This document shows positions 36,556 to 44,842 of a stretch of 64,000 nt of DNA, piece by piece (the stretch's first letter is position 1; the number at the start of each line of letters is the position of its first letter). The notes below the pieces were generated by a model. The model saw nothing but the letters and a program-made list of their open reading frames with translations, did not search any database and was not told the origin of the DNA. Source of the DNA: UBA4416 sp040387475 (lineage in GTDB: Bacteria > Bacteroidota > Bacteroidia > B-17B0 > Aurantibacillaceae); assembly GCA_040387475.1 (NCBI GenBank), contig JAZKDT010000019.1, positions 1 through 64,000 of the forward strand. Reading direction: 5' to 3'. Position numbers and translations under genes: made by a program.

Positions 36556-37263
36556 ATGTCTCACAGTACACAAATCGATTCAAAACACGCTTGGGATGGC
36601 GGCCAGTCACCGTTTCGCGTAAGCTACGGAAAAATGATGATGTGGTTTTTCCTTGTTTCCGATGCTTTAACCTTTGGTGGTTTATTAGTGTCTTACGGCT
36701 TTATCCGTCACAAATATGTTGATGTTTGGCCAAAAGCTGAAAACGTGTTTACCCACTTTCCTTTTATTGAACAACATTTGCCTTTAGCCTATGTTGGTCT
36801 AATGACGTTCATTCTGATCATGTCTTCTGTAACAATGGTTTTAGCCGTTGAAGCCGGACACAGAAATGACAGACGTAAAGTTACAGTTTGGATGTTTTGG
36901 ACTATTGTTGGTGGGGCTACATTTGTAGGTTCTCAGGCATGGGAGTGGTATCATTTCATTGTTGGTACTGATGTAGGTGCTTTANNNNNNNNNNCCTATG
37001 TGGAGCAAACTGTTTATGGAGCCAATATGACCGTTAATGAATATGGTGTTCCTCAGTTCGCTAATTACTTCTTCTTTATTACCGGATTTCACGGATTCCA
37101 CGTTTTTTCGGGCGTAGTAATTAATTTAGTTATTTTCTTAAATGTATTAAAAGGAACTTATGCTAAACGCGGCCATTACGAAATGGTAGAAAAAGTTGGA
37201 TTGTACTGGCATTTTGTAGATTTAGTTTGGGTATTCGTATTTACCTTCTTCTACTTATTGTAA
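36556..37263 (+). CDS. Cytochrome c oxidase subunit III, interrupted by an assembly gap
   Basis: The frame gives about 235 residues, with helices typical of subunit III, FITGFHGFHVFSGVVINL near residue 177 and the closing VGLYWHFVDLVWVFVFTFFYLL. Ten N at 36985-36994 replace part of the loop after GTDVGAL; the frame happens to be kept across the gap, but the true missing length is unknown. The product works with subunits I and II, whose genes are not in the window. It is 46 bases after the shorter subunit III gene and 53 before the subunit IV-like gene. Confidence 0.9.
   Translation: MSHSTQIDSKHAWDGGQSPFRVSYGKMMMWFFLVSDALTFGGLLVSYGFIRHKYVDVWPKAENVFTHFPFIEQHLPLAYVGLMTFILIMSSVTMVLAVEAGHRNDRRKVTVWMFWTIVGGATFVGSQAWEWYHFIVGTDVGALXXXXYVEQTVYGANMTVNEYGVPQFANYFFFITGFHGFHVFSGVVINLVIFLNVLKGTYAKRGHYEMVEKVGLYWHFVDLVWVFVFTFFYLL
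36985..36994. other. Assembly gap (10 N) inside the subunit III gene
   Basis: Ten consecutive N. A run of exactly ten is a conventional placeholder, so the real distance may differ. Confidence 0.95.
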
Positions 37264-37316
37264 CATATTCAAATTCATAAACTCAATAATTCACAAACTC
37301 TCAAATTAAAATTATT

Positions 37317-37814
37317 ATGTCAGAATTTCACGACGATTATCCATCATATGAGCATATGGCTCACCATAGCGAAGAAGAAGGAAAAAAAACACGAAAAACA
37401 TTATGGAGAGTGTTTTGGTACATGTTGGCTATCACTATTTTCGAATTAGTTATAGGTTCTATGGCTCCGGCGCAAGGATGGAGTGGTACTTTAGGGCTTA
37501 AATTTTTATTCATAGGTTTAACGATTGTAAAGGCTGGTTTTATTGTAATGGCTTTTATGCACTTAGGTCATGAAGTAACATTTATGAAATATGCGATATT
37601 AGCACCGTACATCATTTTTATCTCATACGGTATTTTTATTATTTTAGATGAGGGTGTTTACAGTGGTGATCCTCAAAATAGAACAACGGTTGATCCTATT
37701 TTGATCAAACAACAATTAGATTTGAAAGCAGGTCACGGGCACCATGATGCTGCTGCCACCGGGGCTCATGGCGAAGAACATGCTGCTGAGCACGCTGAAG
37801 AAGCTCATCACTAA
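37317..37814 (+). CDS. Cytochrome c oxidase subunit IV family protein with His-rich tail
   Basis: This 165-residue protein has three hydrophobic helices, LWRVFWYMLAITIFELVIGS, LKFLFIGLTIVKAGFIVMAF followed by MHLGHEV, and YAILAPYIIFISYGIFIIL. This is the layout of prokaryotic subunit IV (CtaF/COX4_pro). The last 35 residues are rich in His, Ala and Glu (GHGHHDAAATGAHGEEHAAEHAEEAHH); they could bind copper or another metal, though low-complexity drift is possible. It closes the oxidase operon and is followed by a terminator. Confidence 0.9.
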   Translation: MSEFHDDYPSYEHMAHHSEEEGKKTRKTLWRVFWYMLAITIFELVIGSMAPAQGWSGTLGLKFLFIGLTIVKAGFIVMAFMHLGHEVTFMKYAILAPYIIFISYGIFIILDEGVYSGDPQNRTTVDPILIKQQLDLKAGHGHHDAAATGAHGEEHAAEHAEEAHH

Positions 37815-37830
37815 TAAAAAAACTATTTGA

Positions 37831-37865
37831 AGCCCATTTATCAACCGGTAAATGGGCTTTTTTTT
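37831..37865 (+). terminator. Terminator of the oxidase operon
   Basis: A ten-base perfect stem AGCCCATTTA/TAAATGGGCT (37831-37840 with 37849-37858) with an eight-base loop is followed by a T run. Confidence 0.93.
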
Positions 37866-37887
37866 GTTAAAATTTTGCTTAAAGTCC

Positions 37888-37910
37888 TTATACTAAAATA
37901 TTTAGTATAA
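37888..37910. promoter_or_regulatory. Palindrome upstream of the first paralog
   Basis: A perfect ten-base inverted repeat TTATACTAAA/TTTAGTATAA with a three-base spacer lies 28 bases before the ATG at 37939. This is a likely operator or promoter-proximal site; it has no counterpart in front of the tandem paralog at 39068. Confidence 0.45.
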
Positions 37911-37938
37911 ATTTACCTAAACATAAAACCAATTTTAT

Positions 37939-38952
37939 ATGAAAAAAATCTACTTATCAATTTTAGTAATTGCATGTACTATTAATGCAAATGCGCAATT
38001 AAGCTTAACAAAAGCATTCAACGAGCCTGTTTTAGGTGATGTTAATTCAAAAGAAATTTTCGACTCTACGGCTGTCTTGCCAAACGGAAGCGGAACAGGT
38101 CAGGTTTGGGATTTTTCAGGCTTAACTGCAAGTGGAACTCTTGATGTGGTTACATTTACAACAGTTGCGTCGACACCAAGTGCGTCAGCGTTCCCTAGCG
38201 CTACTTTAGCCGATTCTGATGGTGCTGGTGCATACACTTATTATAAACCCACAGCTACGCAGTATGAAATGGTTGGCTTGGTTGATCCGATAATAGCTTT
38301 GAGCTTTTCAAACACCGCCGTTATTGCAATTTGGCCGGTAACTATGGGTTATACCAATACTGATGTTTTCGCCGGAACAGCAAATTCATCATTCGCGGGT
38401 TCGGGAACAGCAACGGGTACTATTACCACCAGTGCAACCGGTACAGGAACATTAATTGCTCCCGGCGGCGCAGTGTTTACAAATGTATTGAAGGTGCAGG
38501 CTAATCAAAAAGTAGATGTTAGTTTGAGTTTTGGTGCTTTCACCGCAACACTTACTACTATTGATTATAACTACTACCATGCTTCTCAAAAATTTCCTTT
38601 ACTAACAGTAACTTATAGCGATATAACAGGATCATTCCCAAGCACAAGTGCTACGATCAAAGCAAATAGTTTGATACTAACCGGAATTAACGATGTTAAT
38701 TTTGATGCATCCTTTAGCATGTTTCCAAATCCTGCAAAAAATAACTTCAATGTAAAGCTGCATAACCAAACTAACGCGGTTTGCAATATTGAAATAATGA
38801 ATGCTATTGGTCAAACAGCGAAAGTAATTAATTTAGGAAATGAAACTGAGATTGAAGGTAATGTATCGATATCTGACTTATCTGCCGGAATCTATTTTGT
38901 TAAGACAAGTTTAGGAAATAAAATTTCTGTAAAGAAACTTATTGTAGAATAA
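37939..38952 (+). CDS. T9SS type A cargo protein, first of a tandem paralog pair
   Basis: This 337-residue protein has a signal peptide cleaved after NANAQ (residue 20). The mature part starts LSLTKAFNEPVLGDVNSKEIFDS, has GTGQVWDFSGL near residue 53 and a beta-rich body with many Thr and Gly. The tail is a T9SS type A domain (MFPNPAKNNFNVKL, then ISDLSAGIYFVKT and KKLIVE). It aligns from end to end with the product of 39068-40078, so the two arose by tandem duplication. The role of the body domain is unknown. Confidence 0.85.
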   Translation: MKKIYLSILVIACTINANAQLSLTKAFNEPVLGDVNSKEIFDSTAVLPNGSGTGQVWDFSGLTASGTLDVVTFTTVASTPSASAFPSATLADSDGAGAYTYYKPTATQYEMVGLVDPIIALSFSNTAVIAIWPVTMGYTNTDVFAGTANSSFAGSGTATGTITTSATGTGTLIAPGGAVFTNVLKVQANQKVDVSLSFGAFTATLTTIDYNYYHASQKFPLLTVTYSDITGSFPSTSATIKANSLILTGINDVNFDASFSMFPNPAKNNFNVKLHNQTNAVCNIEIMNAIGQTAKVINLGNETEIEGNVSISDLSAGIYFVKTSLGNKISVKKLIVE

Positions 38953-38972
38953 TTGTATTTTTAAAGAAAAAG

Positions 38973-39003
38973 AGCCCATTCGCGAACAAGCGGATGGGCT
39001 TTT
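38973..39003 (+). terminator. Terminator between the tandem paralogs
   Basis: The stem AGCCCATTCGC/GCGGATGGGCT (38973-38983 with 38990-39000, one G-T pair) is followed by only three T, so it is probably partly effective. Confidence 0.75.
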
Positions 39004-39067
39004 GTGTTAAATATACGGTAAAGCTTCATTTTTGACATAACTTTAATGAGCACTAAAAATTTTTTAC

Positions 39068-40078
39068 ATGAAAAATCAATTCTTATTTATTAGTGTACTT
39101 GCGTTAGCGTTTTCTGGTCGCGCGCAAACATCGTTAACAAAAGCATTTAATCAACCTCTTGTTACCAATACCTATAGTAAAGAAATATATGATTCAGTGG
39201 GTATTGTTCCGCAATCTATCGGCACTAATCAATTATGGGATTTTTCAAATTTCACACCCAAATCAATTACCGAGGTAAGTAATTATATCTCAGCCGTGTC
39301 GTCTCCCAATGGTTCTTCTTATACTGGTTCTAATATCGTAGAGTCGTATTCGCAGACATACATGTATATGAAAGCGTCTTTCACCAATTACGAATTAGTG
39401 GGAATTGAAAATCCAGATTTTCAATTGAACTTTAGTAGTAACAGTGCTATTCAATTTGTTTGGCCCATTGGATATGGTTATACTAAAAACGATGCTTTTT
39501 CGGGAACTGCGTCCGCAAGTGGCATGAGTGGAACAGTTTCGGGAAATATGATAACTGCGGCTGCCGGAACAGGGACTTTAATTCTTCCTGGCAACGTTGT
39601 TTTTACAGGCATACTACAGGTGAAAACGAGATTAAATGCTGTTGCCAGTTTCTTGTTTGGGGCAGCTTCCGCAAATTTAAAAGCAACTGATTACACTTAC
39701 TATGATGCTACGCATAAGTTTCCTTTAGTCATGGTATCTTATCTGGATATTACCGGTGCTTATACAGATTATGAAGTATCAATCAAATTTAACTCCGCAG
39801 TTATCGTGGGAATAAATGATTTAAATTTCGATGCATCGTTTAATATATTCCCAAATCCGGCAAACAATACAGTTACCATAAATCTTAGTAATGAGAACAA
39901 TGCTGATTGTAATGCAGAGATCATTAACTCTACCGGAAGAATCGTCAGGATGGTTAAATTGGGAAACGCAGCCAGCCTATCTCAAAACATTCCAATATCT
40001 GACCTTCCCGTGGGTGTATATATTATGAAAACATACTTAGGTGATAAGGTGTCAGCCAGGAAATTAATTATTGAATAA
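39068..40078 (+). CDS. T9SS type A cargo protein, second of a tandem paralog pair
   Basis: This 336-residue protein has a signal peptide ending at GRAQ (residues 17-20). It shares the blocks TSLTKAFNQPL, SKEIYDSVGIVPQ, NQLWDFSNF, GTGTLILPGNVVFTGILQVK, YYDATHKFPLVMVSYLDITG and NDLNFDASFNIFPNPANN with its neighbour, and ends with the T9SS type A domain (ISDLPVGVYIMKT, ARKLIIE). The central parts have diverged more than the ends. It should be exported to the surface like its paralog and may bind a different ligand. Confidence 0.85.
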   Translation: MKNQFLFISVLALAFSGRAQTSLTKAFNQPLVTNTYSKEIYDSVGIVPQSIGTNQLWDFSNFTPKSITEVSNYISAVSSPNGSSYTGSNIVESYSQTYMYMKASFTNYELVGIENPDFQLNFSSNSAIQFVWPIGYGYTKNDAFSGTASASGMSGTVSGNMITAAAGTGTLILPGNVVFTGILQVKTRLNAVASFLFGAASANLKATDYTYYDATHKFPLVMVSYLDITGAYTDYEVSIKFNSAVIVGINDLNFDASFNIFPNPANNTVTINLSNENNADCNAEIINSTGRIVRMVKLGNAASLSQNIPISDLPVGVYIMKTYLGDKVSARKLIIE

Positions 40079-40092
40079 CATCTATAGCTAAC

Positions 40093-40123
40093 AAAAAAGC
40101 CATTAACAAACGAGTTAATGGCT
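40093..40123 (-). terminator. Terminator of the purF-type gene
   Basis: Read on the - strand, the perfect ten-base stem AGCCATTAAC/GTTAATGGCT with a six-base loop ends in six T. It lies 23 bases after the stop. Confidence 0.9.
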
Positions 40124-40146
40124 TCGGTAATGTTTAAATCGAAGCT

Positions 40147-42048
40147 TTAATAAGCTCTTTCGTTTTTGCCTTCCATAAAGTTAACAAAAGCTTTATTAGC
40201 AACTTTGTTTCCTCCTGGTGTAGGATAGTTCCCGGTAAAATACCAATCTCCCAGGTTATGCGGGCACGACTGATGTAAGCCTTCAATTGTTTGGTAAATG
40301 ATTTGCAATTCAGCTTTAAGATCTTTGGGTTTTAAAAGATCGCCAATCTTTTGAGAAATTTCTTCGTTTGTAAACGTTCTGTATATTTCTTGTACAACAT
40401 TGATCTGCTCTTCTTTTGGTTTCAATAATTCGGCTTTCGCTTTTTCGTATAAATTATTTAAAATAGATTCTTTGCCTGTTTCTTTTATTAATGAAATAGC
40501 GGCATCAAAGGCAATGAATTTACTAAGGATCGCCATATCTATTCCATAGCAGTCAGGATAACGAATTTGTGGGGCAGAAGAAATGATCACTATTTTTTTA
40601 GGATGCAATCTGTCTAATATTCTTAATATACTCTGCTTTAAGGTAGTACCCCTTACAATACTGTCGTCTAAAACAACCAATGTATCAACATCCTTTTTTA
40701 CGGTGTTATAGGTAATATCATAAACAAGATTCACTAAATTATCGCGGCTTTCATCATCAGTAATAAAAGTACGCTGTTTGGCATCTTTTAAAATAACCTT
40801 ATGAATGCGCGGATGTCTCGCTAATATTTTGCTTAAAGTTGGCTCCGAAACATTGGCACCCAGCTTTAAAATTTCGGTTGCTTTTAATTTATTGACATGT
40901 TCATCAATTCCTTCAACAAGTCCACCAAATGCTACTTCGGCTGTGTTAGGAATATAACTAAAAACCGTATTATCAAGATCATAATCGATTGCTTTTAAAA
41001 CCTGCGGCACTAAATAACGCCCCAGTTGCTGACGCTCATGATAAATATCGGCATCATTACCCCGGCTAAAATAAATGCGTTCAAACGAACAGGCTTTTCT
41101 TTCTAACGGCTCAATAATTTCCTGTTCCGTAAAAGTTCCGTCTTTTTTTATGATCGCTGCAAAGCCAGGCTTTAACTCGGTTACATCATTAATATCTACA
41201 TTAAATACGGTTTGAATAACCGGCCTTTCGCTTGCAACAACCAATACTTCGTCGTCTTTATAAACATAAGCAGGACGAATTCCATTTGGATCGCGCAATA
41301 CAAAAGCATCGCCATGTCCCATCATTCCTGCCATCACATATCCACCGTCCCAGCGTTTGCTGCTTTCAATTAAAATAGACGCAACATCAATGTTTTTCTG
41401 AATTTCTTTAGAGATCTCAAAATTATTAAGTCCCTGCTCTTTAAATAATTTAAATAAACGGTCGTTTTCCTTATCTAAAAAATGACCTATTTTTTCCATT
41501 ACCGTTACTGTATCGGCTTTTACCGTAGGGTGCTGACCTAATTCCACCAGATGCTCCAGTAATTCGTCTACGTTGGTTAGGTTAAAGTTGCCGGCCACTA
41601 ATAAATTACGGGCCATCCAGTTATTTTGACGACGGAAAGGGTGACAACTTTGAATATTATTTCCGCCATAGGTTCCATAACGTAAATGACCTAAAATAAG
41701 TTCTCCCATAAAAGGAATGTTTTTCTTCTGCCATTCTATGTCGCTGTAAGCTTCAGGATTTTTTTGTTTTGCGTTGATGTAAAGATCATTTATTTGCGAA
41801 AAAATATCCTGCGTGGCTTTCGGTTCAATTGATCTAAGCCTATCTATATATGGCGTTCCGGCCTCTACATCTAATTTGATGGTAGCGATACCCGCACCAT
41901 CCTGTCCGCGGTTGATCATTTTATCCATGAGCTGATACATTTTGTGTAAACCGTACCTGCTACTACCGTATTTTTCTTTATAAAAACTTAAGGGCTTTAA
42001 CAATCTGATTAAAGCTACGCCGCATTCATGTTCTATTTTATCGCTCAT
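40147..42048 (-). CDS. purF: Amidophosphoribosyltransferase-type enzyme, long Bacteroidota form
   Basis: The ATG at 42046-42048 gives 633 residues; a TTG five codons upstream is less likely because the ATG leaves the usual short propeptide. Cys9 in HECGVALIRL is the class II glutaminase nucleophile after removal of eight residues. The phosphoribosyltransferase half has the PRPP loop TLVVLDDSIVRGTTLKQS and the family motif FSYIPNTAEVAFGGL. The enzyme makes phosphoribosylamine from PRPP and glutamine, the first step of purine synthesis. It is well over 100 residues longer than typical bacterial PurF, with insertions in the glutaminase half, and may be a second paralog rather than the main biosynthetic copy. 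Confidence 0.85.
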   Translation of the reverse strand: MSDKIEHECGVALIRLLKPLSFYKEKYGSSRYGLHKMYQLMDKMINRGQDGAGIATIKLDVEAGTPYIDRLRSIEPKATQDIFSQINDLYINAKQKNPEAYSDIEWQKKNIPFMGELILGHLRYGTYGGNNIQSCHPFRRQNNWMARNLLVAGNFNLTNVDELLEHLVELGQHPTVKADTVTVMEKIGHFLDKENDRLFKLFKEQGLNNFEISKEIQKNIDVASILIESSKRWDGGYVMAGMMGHGDAFVLRDPNGIRPAYVYKDDEVLVVASERPVIQTVFNVDINDVTELKPGFAAIIKKDGTFTEQEIIEPLERKACSFERIYFSRGNDADIYHERQQLGRYLVPQVLKAIDYDLDNTVFSYIPNTAEVAFGGLVEGIDEHVNKLKATEILKLGANVSEPTLSKILARHPRIHKVILKDAKQRTFITDDESRDNLVNLVYDITYNTVKKDVDTLVVLDDSIVRGTTLKQSILRILDRLHPKKIVIISSAPQIRYPDCYGIDMAILSKFIAFDAAISLIKETGKESILNNLYEKAKAELLKPKEEQINVVQEIYRTFTNEEISQKIGDLLKPKDLKAELQIIYQTIEGLHQSCPHNLGDWYFTGNYPTPGGNKVANKAFVNFMEGKNERAY

Positions 42049-42154
42049 AATTTCAGGGTACAAATTTACAATTTAGTTGGGTTTTATATGTATTAGTTTT
42101 AAACTATTAGATTAAGAACCCAATTTTAACTGATAAAATGTAGAATATCTGTAT

Positions 42155-42185
42155 TTTGTGTTGTCATTTAAAACGCGTATATTTA
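42155..42185 (+). promoter_or_regulatory. Candidate promoter of the CotH-protein gene
   Basis: A -33 TTTG (42155-42158) and a -7 TATATTTA (42178-42185, one mismatch to TAnnTTTG) are separated by 19 bases, which is right for the Bacteroidota primary sigma factor. The start codon is 22 bases further on. Confidence 0.55.
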
Positions 42186-42206
42186 AGGTTGTTAAATGAA
42201 TAACTT

Positions 42207-44723
42207 ATGTTAAAAAAAATACTTACATCGTTATCATTAGTTTTTGTAATGAGCCAGTTAACTGCTCAGGTAAAAATTAATGAATATTCTGCATCAAATA
42301 CATCGTCTTTTGCGGATAATACCGGTGATTATCCGGATTGGGTTGAATTATATAACACAGGCGCTGCGGCTGTTAACCTCGGTGGTTGGCATTTAAGCGA
42401 CAATCCATCTAATCTTATTAAGTATACGTTTCCGTCGGGAACAACTATTGCACCCAGTGGTTTTTTAAGAATTTGGTGTAGTGGAAAAGGTTCTCCGGCA
42501 GACGCAGTGGGGCACACGCACGCAAATTTCAAATTGACTCAGTGTAACGGGGATTGGATTATTTTGGCCAACGGTTCTTCTATTAAGGATTCTATTCAAA
42601 TGAGGAGAACTCAAAATTCCCACGCTATGGGCAGAAAACCGGACGGCGCAGCTACCTGGAATATTTTTACCTCTCCAACTCCAAACGCAACTAATGGCGG
42701 AACAGGTTATACAGCATACGCACCAACGCCGGTAATGAGTGTTCCGGCCGGATTCTATTCAGGCACCAAGCTTGTTGCATTAAGCGTAACGCCTTCCAAT
42801 AGCTTAACAATTTATTATACCATTGATGGCTCTGAGCCTACTACAGGCTCAACCGCATATGTTTCCACACCTATCAGCACAAGCACAACATCTGTTATCC
42901 GGGCTTATGCGGTAAGCAGCAACGCCTCTATTTTGCCAAGTTTTATGGAAACTAATACATATTTTATCAATGAGACTATTGATTCACATTATGGGGTTGT
43001 TTCCGTTTCTGGGGGTACGCCTTTAAATCAGTTATTGGGAGGTACGCAGAATACGCCAGCAACTCATTTAGAATATTTTGAAGGAAATACATTTAAGACA
43101 GAAGGCTACGGTAGCGCAAACAAGCACGGTAATGATTCATGGGCTTATCAACAAAGAGGAATTGATGTGGAAACGTTCGATCAATATGGTTACAACAATG
43201 CATACAAACATCAGTTTTTTACAGATGCAAACATGAATGACGTGAGTTCACGTACAGAATTTCAGCATATTATTTTAAAAGCCGCAGCATCGGATAATTA
43301 TTCTTCGTCTAATAACGGCTCAAAACCTTCTTGTCATATGCGCGATGCCTTTGTCCAGTCTTACCAATTTAAGAGTGGACTGGAATTAGACGGAAGAAGA
43401 AATAAACACGTGATCGTTTTTAAAAACGGCGCTTATTGGGGATTATATGAGCTAAGGGAAGCTTTTGAAGCTGATTATACAGAATATTACTACGATCAGC
43501 CAAAAGACAGTATTGATAATCTAGCTTTTTGGGGTGGTTTACAAATCAGGAATGGAAGCGATACCGGCTGGGTAAATCTTTACAATTTCATTATGGCAAA
43601 TTCCATGACCAATGTGGCTAATTATGCATATGTAGATAGTAAATTGAATTTTAAGAGTCTGGTAGATTATATGGTTTACAATTCATACGTTGTAAATTCA
43701 GATTTTATTAACTGGAACTCTGCCTGGTGGAGAGGAAGAGCAACGCAAGGGGATAAAAAGAAGTGGCGTTACTGGAGTTGGGACATGGATAATGTTTACG
43801 ATTTGGGGGAAAATTTCTCTGGTTTACCAACTACAGATATGAATTCAGATCCTTGTGATTACACCAATGTGTTTCAAAATGCAGGACCCAATCAGGGTCA
43901 TCCCGATATTTTAGAAAAACTATTAACTAATCCTGATTTTAAAGCTTACTACATTAACCGATATGCTGATTTGATTAACACCGCTCTAAAATGCGATAAG
44001 ATCATGCCGCACTTTAATTATTTTAAAACTATTTTAACACCTGAAATGCCTCGTCAAATTGCTAAATGGGGCGGAACTATGGTAGAGTGGAATAAGAATA
44101 TGGATACACTGGAAGCTAAAATAAACAGGCGTTGTACATACATTGAGTCGGCCATTGTGAGTTGCTACAATGTTACTGGACCTTACGACATCACAGTTGA
44201 CGTTCAACCTCCGGGAGCAGGGAATGTAAAATTGAACTCGTTGAATTTAAATAATTATGTGTGGTCAGGTAAATATTTTGGAGGTGTGCAGATGACTTTT
44301 ATTGAAACAGTTTCGGATACCGCCTTATATGAATTTGATCATTGGGAATTTCAAAATCACATTCCATCGCCAAATACACTAAATGATAGCGTAACTATTG
44401 TGTTAGCTGCAAGCGACAACATCATAGCGCATTACAGAGAAAAAGCAGAAGAAGTTAAATTTCCTTCCGGATTTACACCAAACGGAGATGGAAGAAATGA
44501 TGTGTTCGCTCCGCTTGGGATCAGGTATGTAAAAAACATGACCTTAGAAGTATGGAATCGTTGGGGACAACAAGTGTTTAATTCTTCTGATCCAACTAAA
44601 GGCTGGGATGGAAATTTCCAGGGAACAGCTTCTCAAACAGGTGTGTATGCTTACCTGGTAAAATACACAACTACTGGCAATGAAGATAAAGTCCTGAAAG
44701 GGAATGTCACGTTAATTAGATAA
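42207..44723 (+). CDS. CotH kinase-domain surface protein with T9SS type B sorting domain
   Basis: This 838-residue protein has a signal peptide ending at LTAQ (residues 18-21). A lamin-tail domain follows (KINEYSASNTSSFADNTGDYPDWVELYNTG, split by a short turn, to about residue 155), then a chitobiase/beta-hexosaminidase C-terminal-like segment (SLTIYYTIDGSEPTTGST). A CotH-like kinase domain spans about 300-650 (HVIVFKNGAYWGLYELREAF, WRYWSWDMDNVYD). The final 85 residues are a gliding-motility type B sorting domain: FPSGFTPNGDGRNDVF, LEVWNRWGQQVF and GVYAYLVKY. CotH proteins can phosphorylate protein substrates. The downstream PorP/SprF-like gene is its likely export partner. Confidence 0.88.
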   Translation: MLKKILTSLSLVFVMSQLTAQVKINEYSASNTSSFADNTGDYPDWVELYNTGAAAVNLGGWHLSDNPSNLIKYTFPSGTTIAPSGFLRIWCSGKGSPADAVGHTHANFKLTQCNGDWIILANGSSIKDSIQMRRTQNSHAMGRKPDGAATWNIFTSPTPNATNGGTGYTAYAPTPVMSVPAGFYSGTKLVALSVTPSNSLTIYYTIDGSEPTTGSTAYVSTPISTSTTSVIRAYAVSSNASILPSFMETNTYFINETIDSHYGVVSVSGGTPLNQLLGGTQNTPATHLEYFEGNTFKTEGYGSANKHGNDSWAYQQRGIDVETFDQYGYNNAYKHQFFTDANMNDVSSRTEFQHIILKAAASDNYSSSNNGSKPSCHMRDAFVQSYQFKSGLELDGRRNKHVIVFKNGAYWGLYELREAFEADYTEYYYDQPKDSIDNLAFWGGLQIRNGSDTGWVNLYNFIMANSMTNVANYAYVDSKLNFKSLVDYMVYNSYVVNSDFINWNSAWWRGRATQGDKKKWRYWSWDMDNVYDLGENFSGLPTTDMNSDPCDYTNVFQNAGPNQGHPDILEKLLTNPDFKAYYINRYADLINTALKCDKIMPHFNYFKTILTPEMPRQIAKWGGTMVEWNKNMDTLEAKINRRCTYIESAIVSCYNVTGPYDITVDVQPPGAGNVKLNSLNLNNYVWSGKYFGGVQMTFIETVSDTALYEFDHWEFQNHIPSPNTLNDSVTIVLAASDNIIAHYREKAEEVKFPSGFTPNGDGRNDVFAPLGIRYVKNMTLEVWNRWGQQVFNSSDPTKGWDGNFQGTASQTGVYAYLVKYTTTGNEDKVLKGNVTLIR

Positions 44724-44842
44724 TTTATTCAGATTAGTTTTTCTTAATATAAATTTATGAACTATTCATGCTACACTCCTACAACACTTGTAAAAATAAC
44801 ATGGATAAACCATACGATCACTAAAAAACAACAATTTCACGT

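Noticed and set aside
35910..37263. Two consecutive subunit III genes as a frameshifted or split gene
   Set aside because: Each has its own complete C-terminal WHF helix and start; the double arrangement is usual in Bacteroidota oxidase operons.
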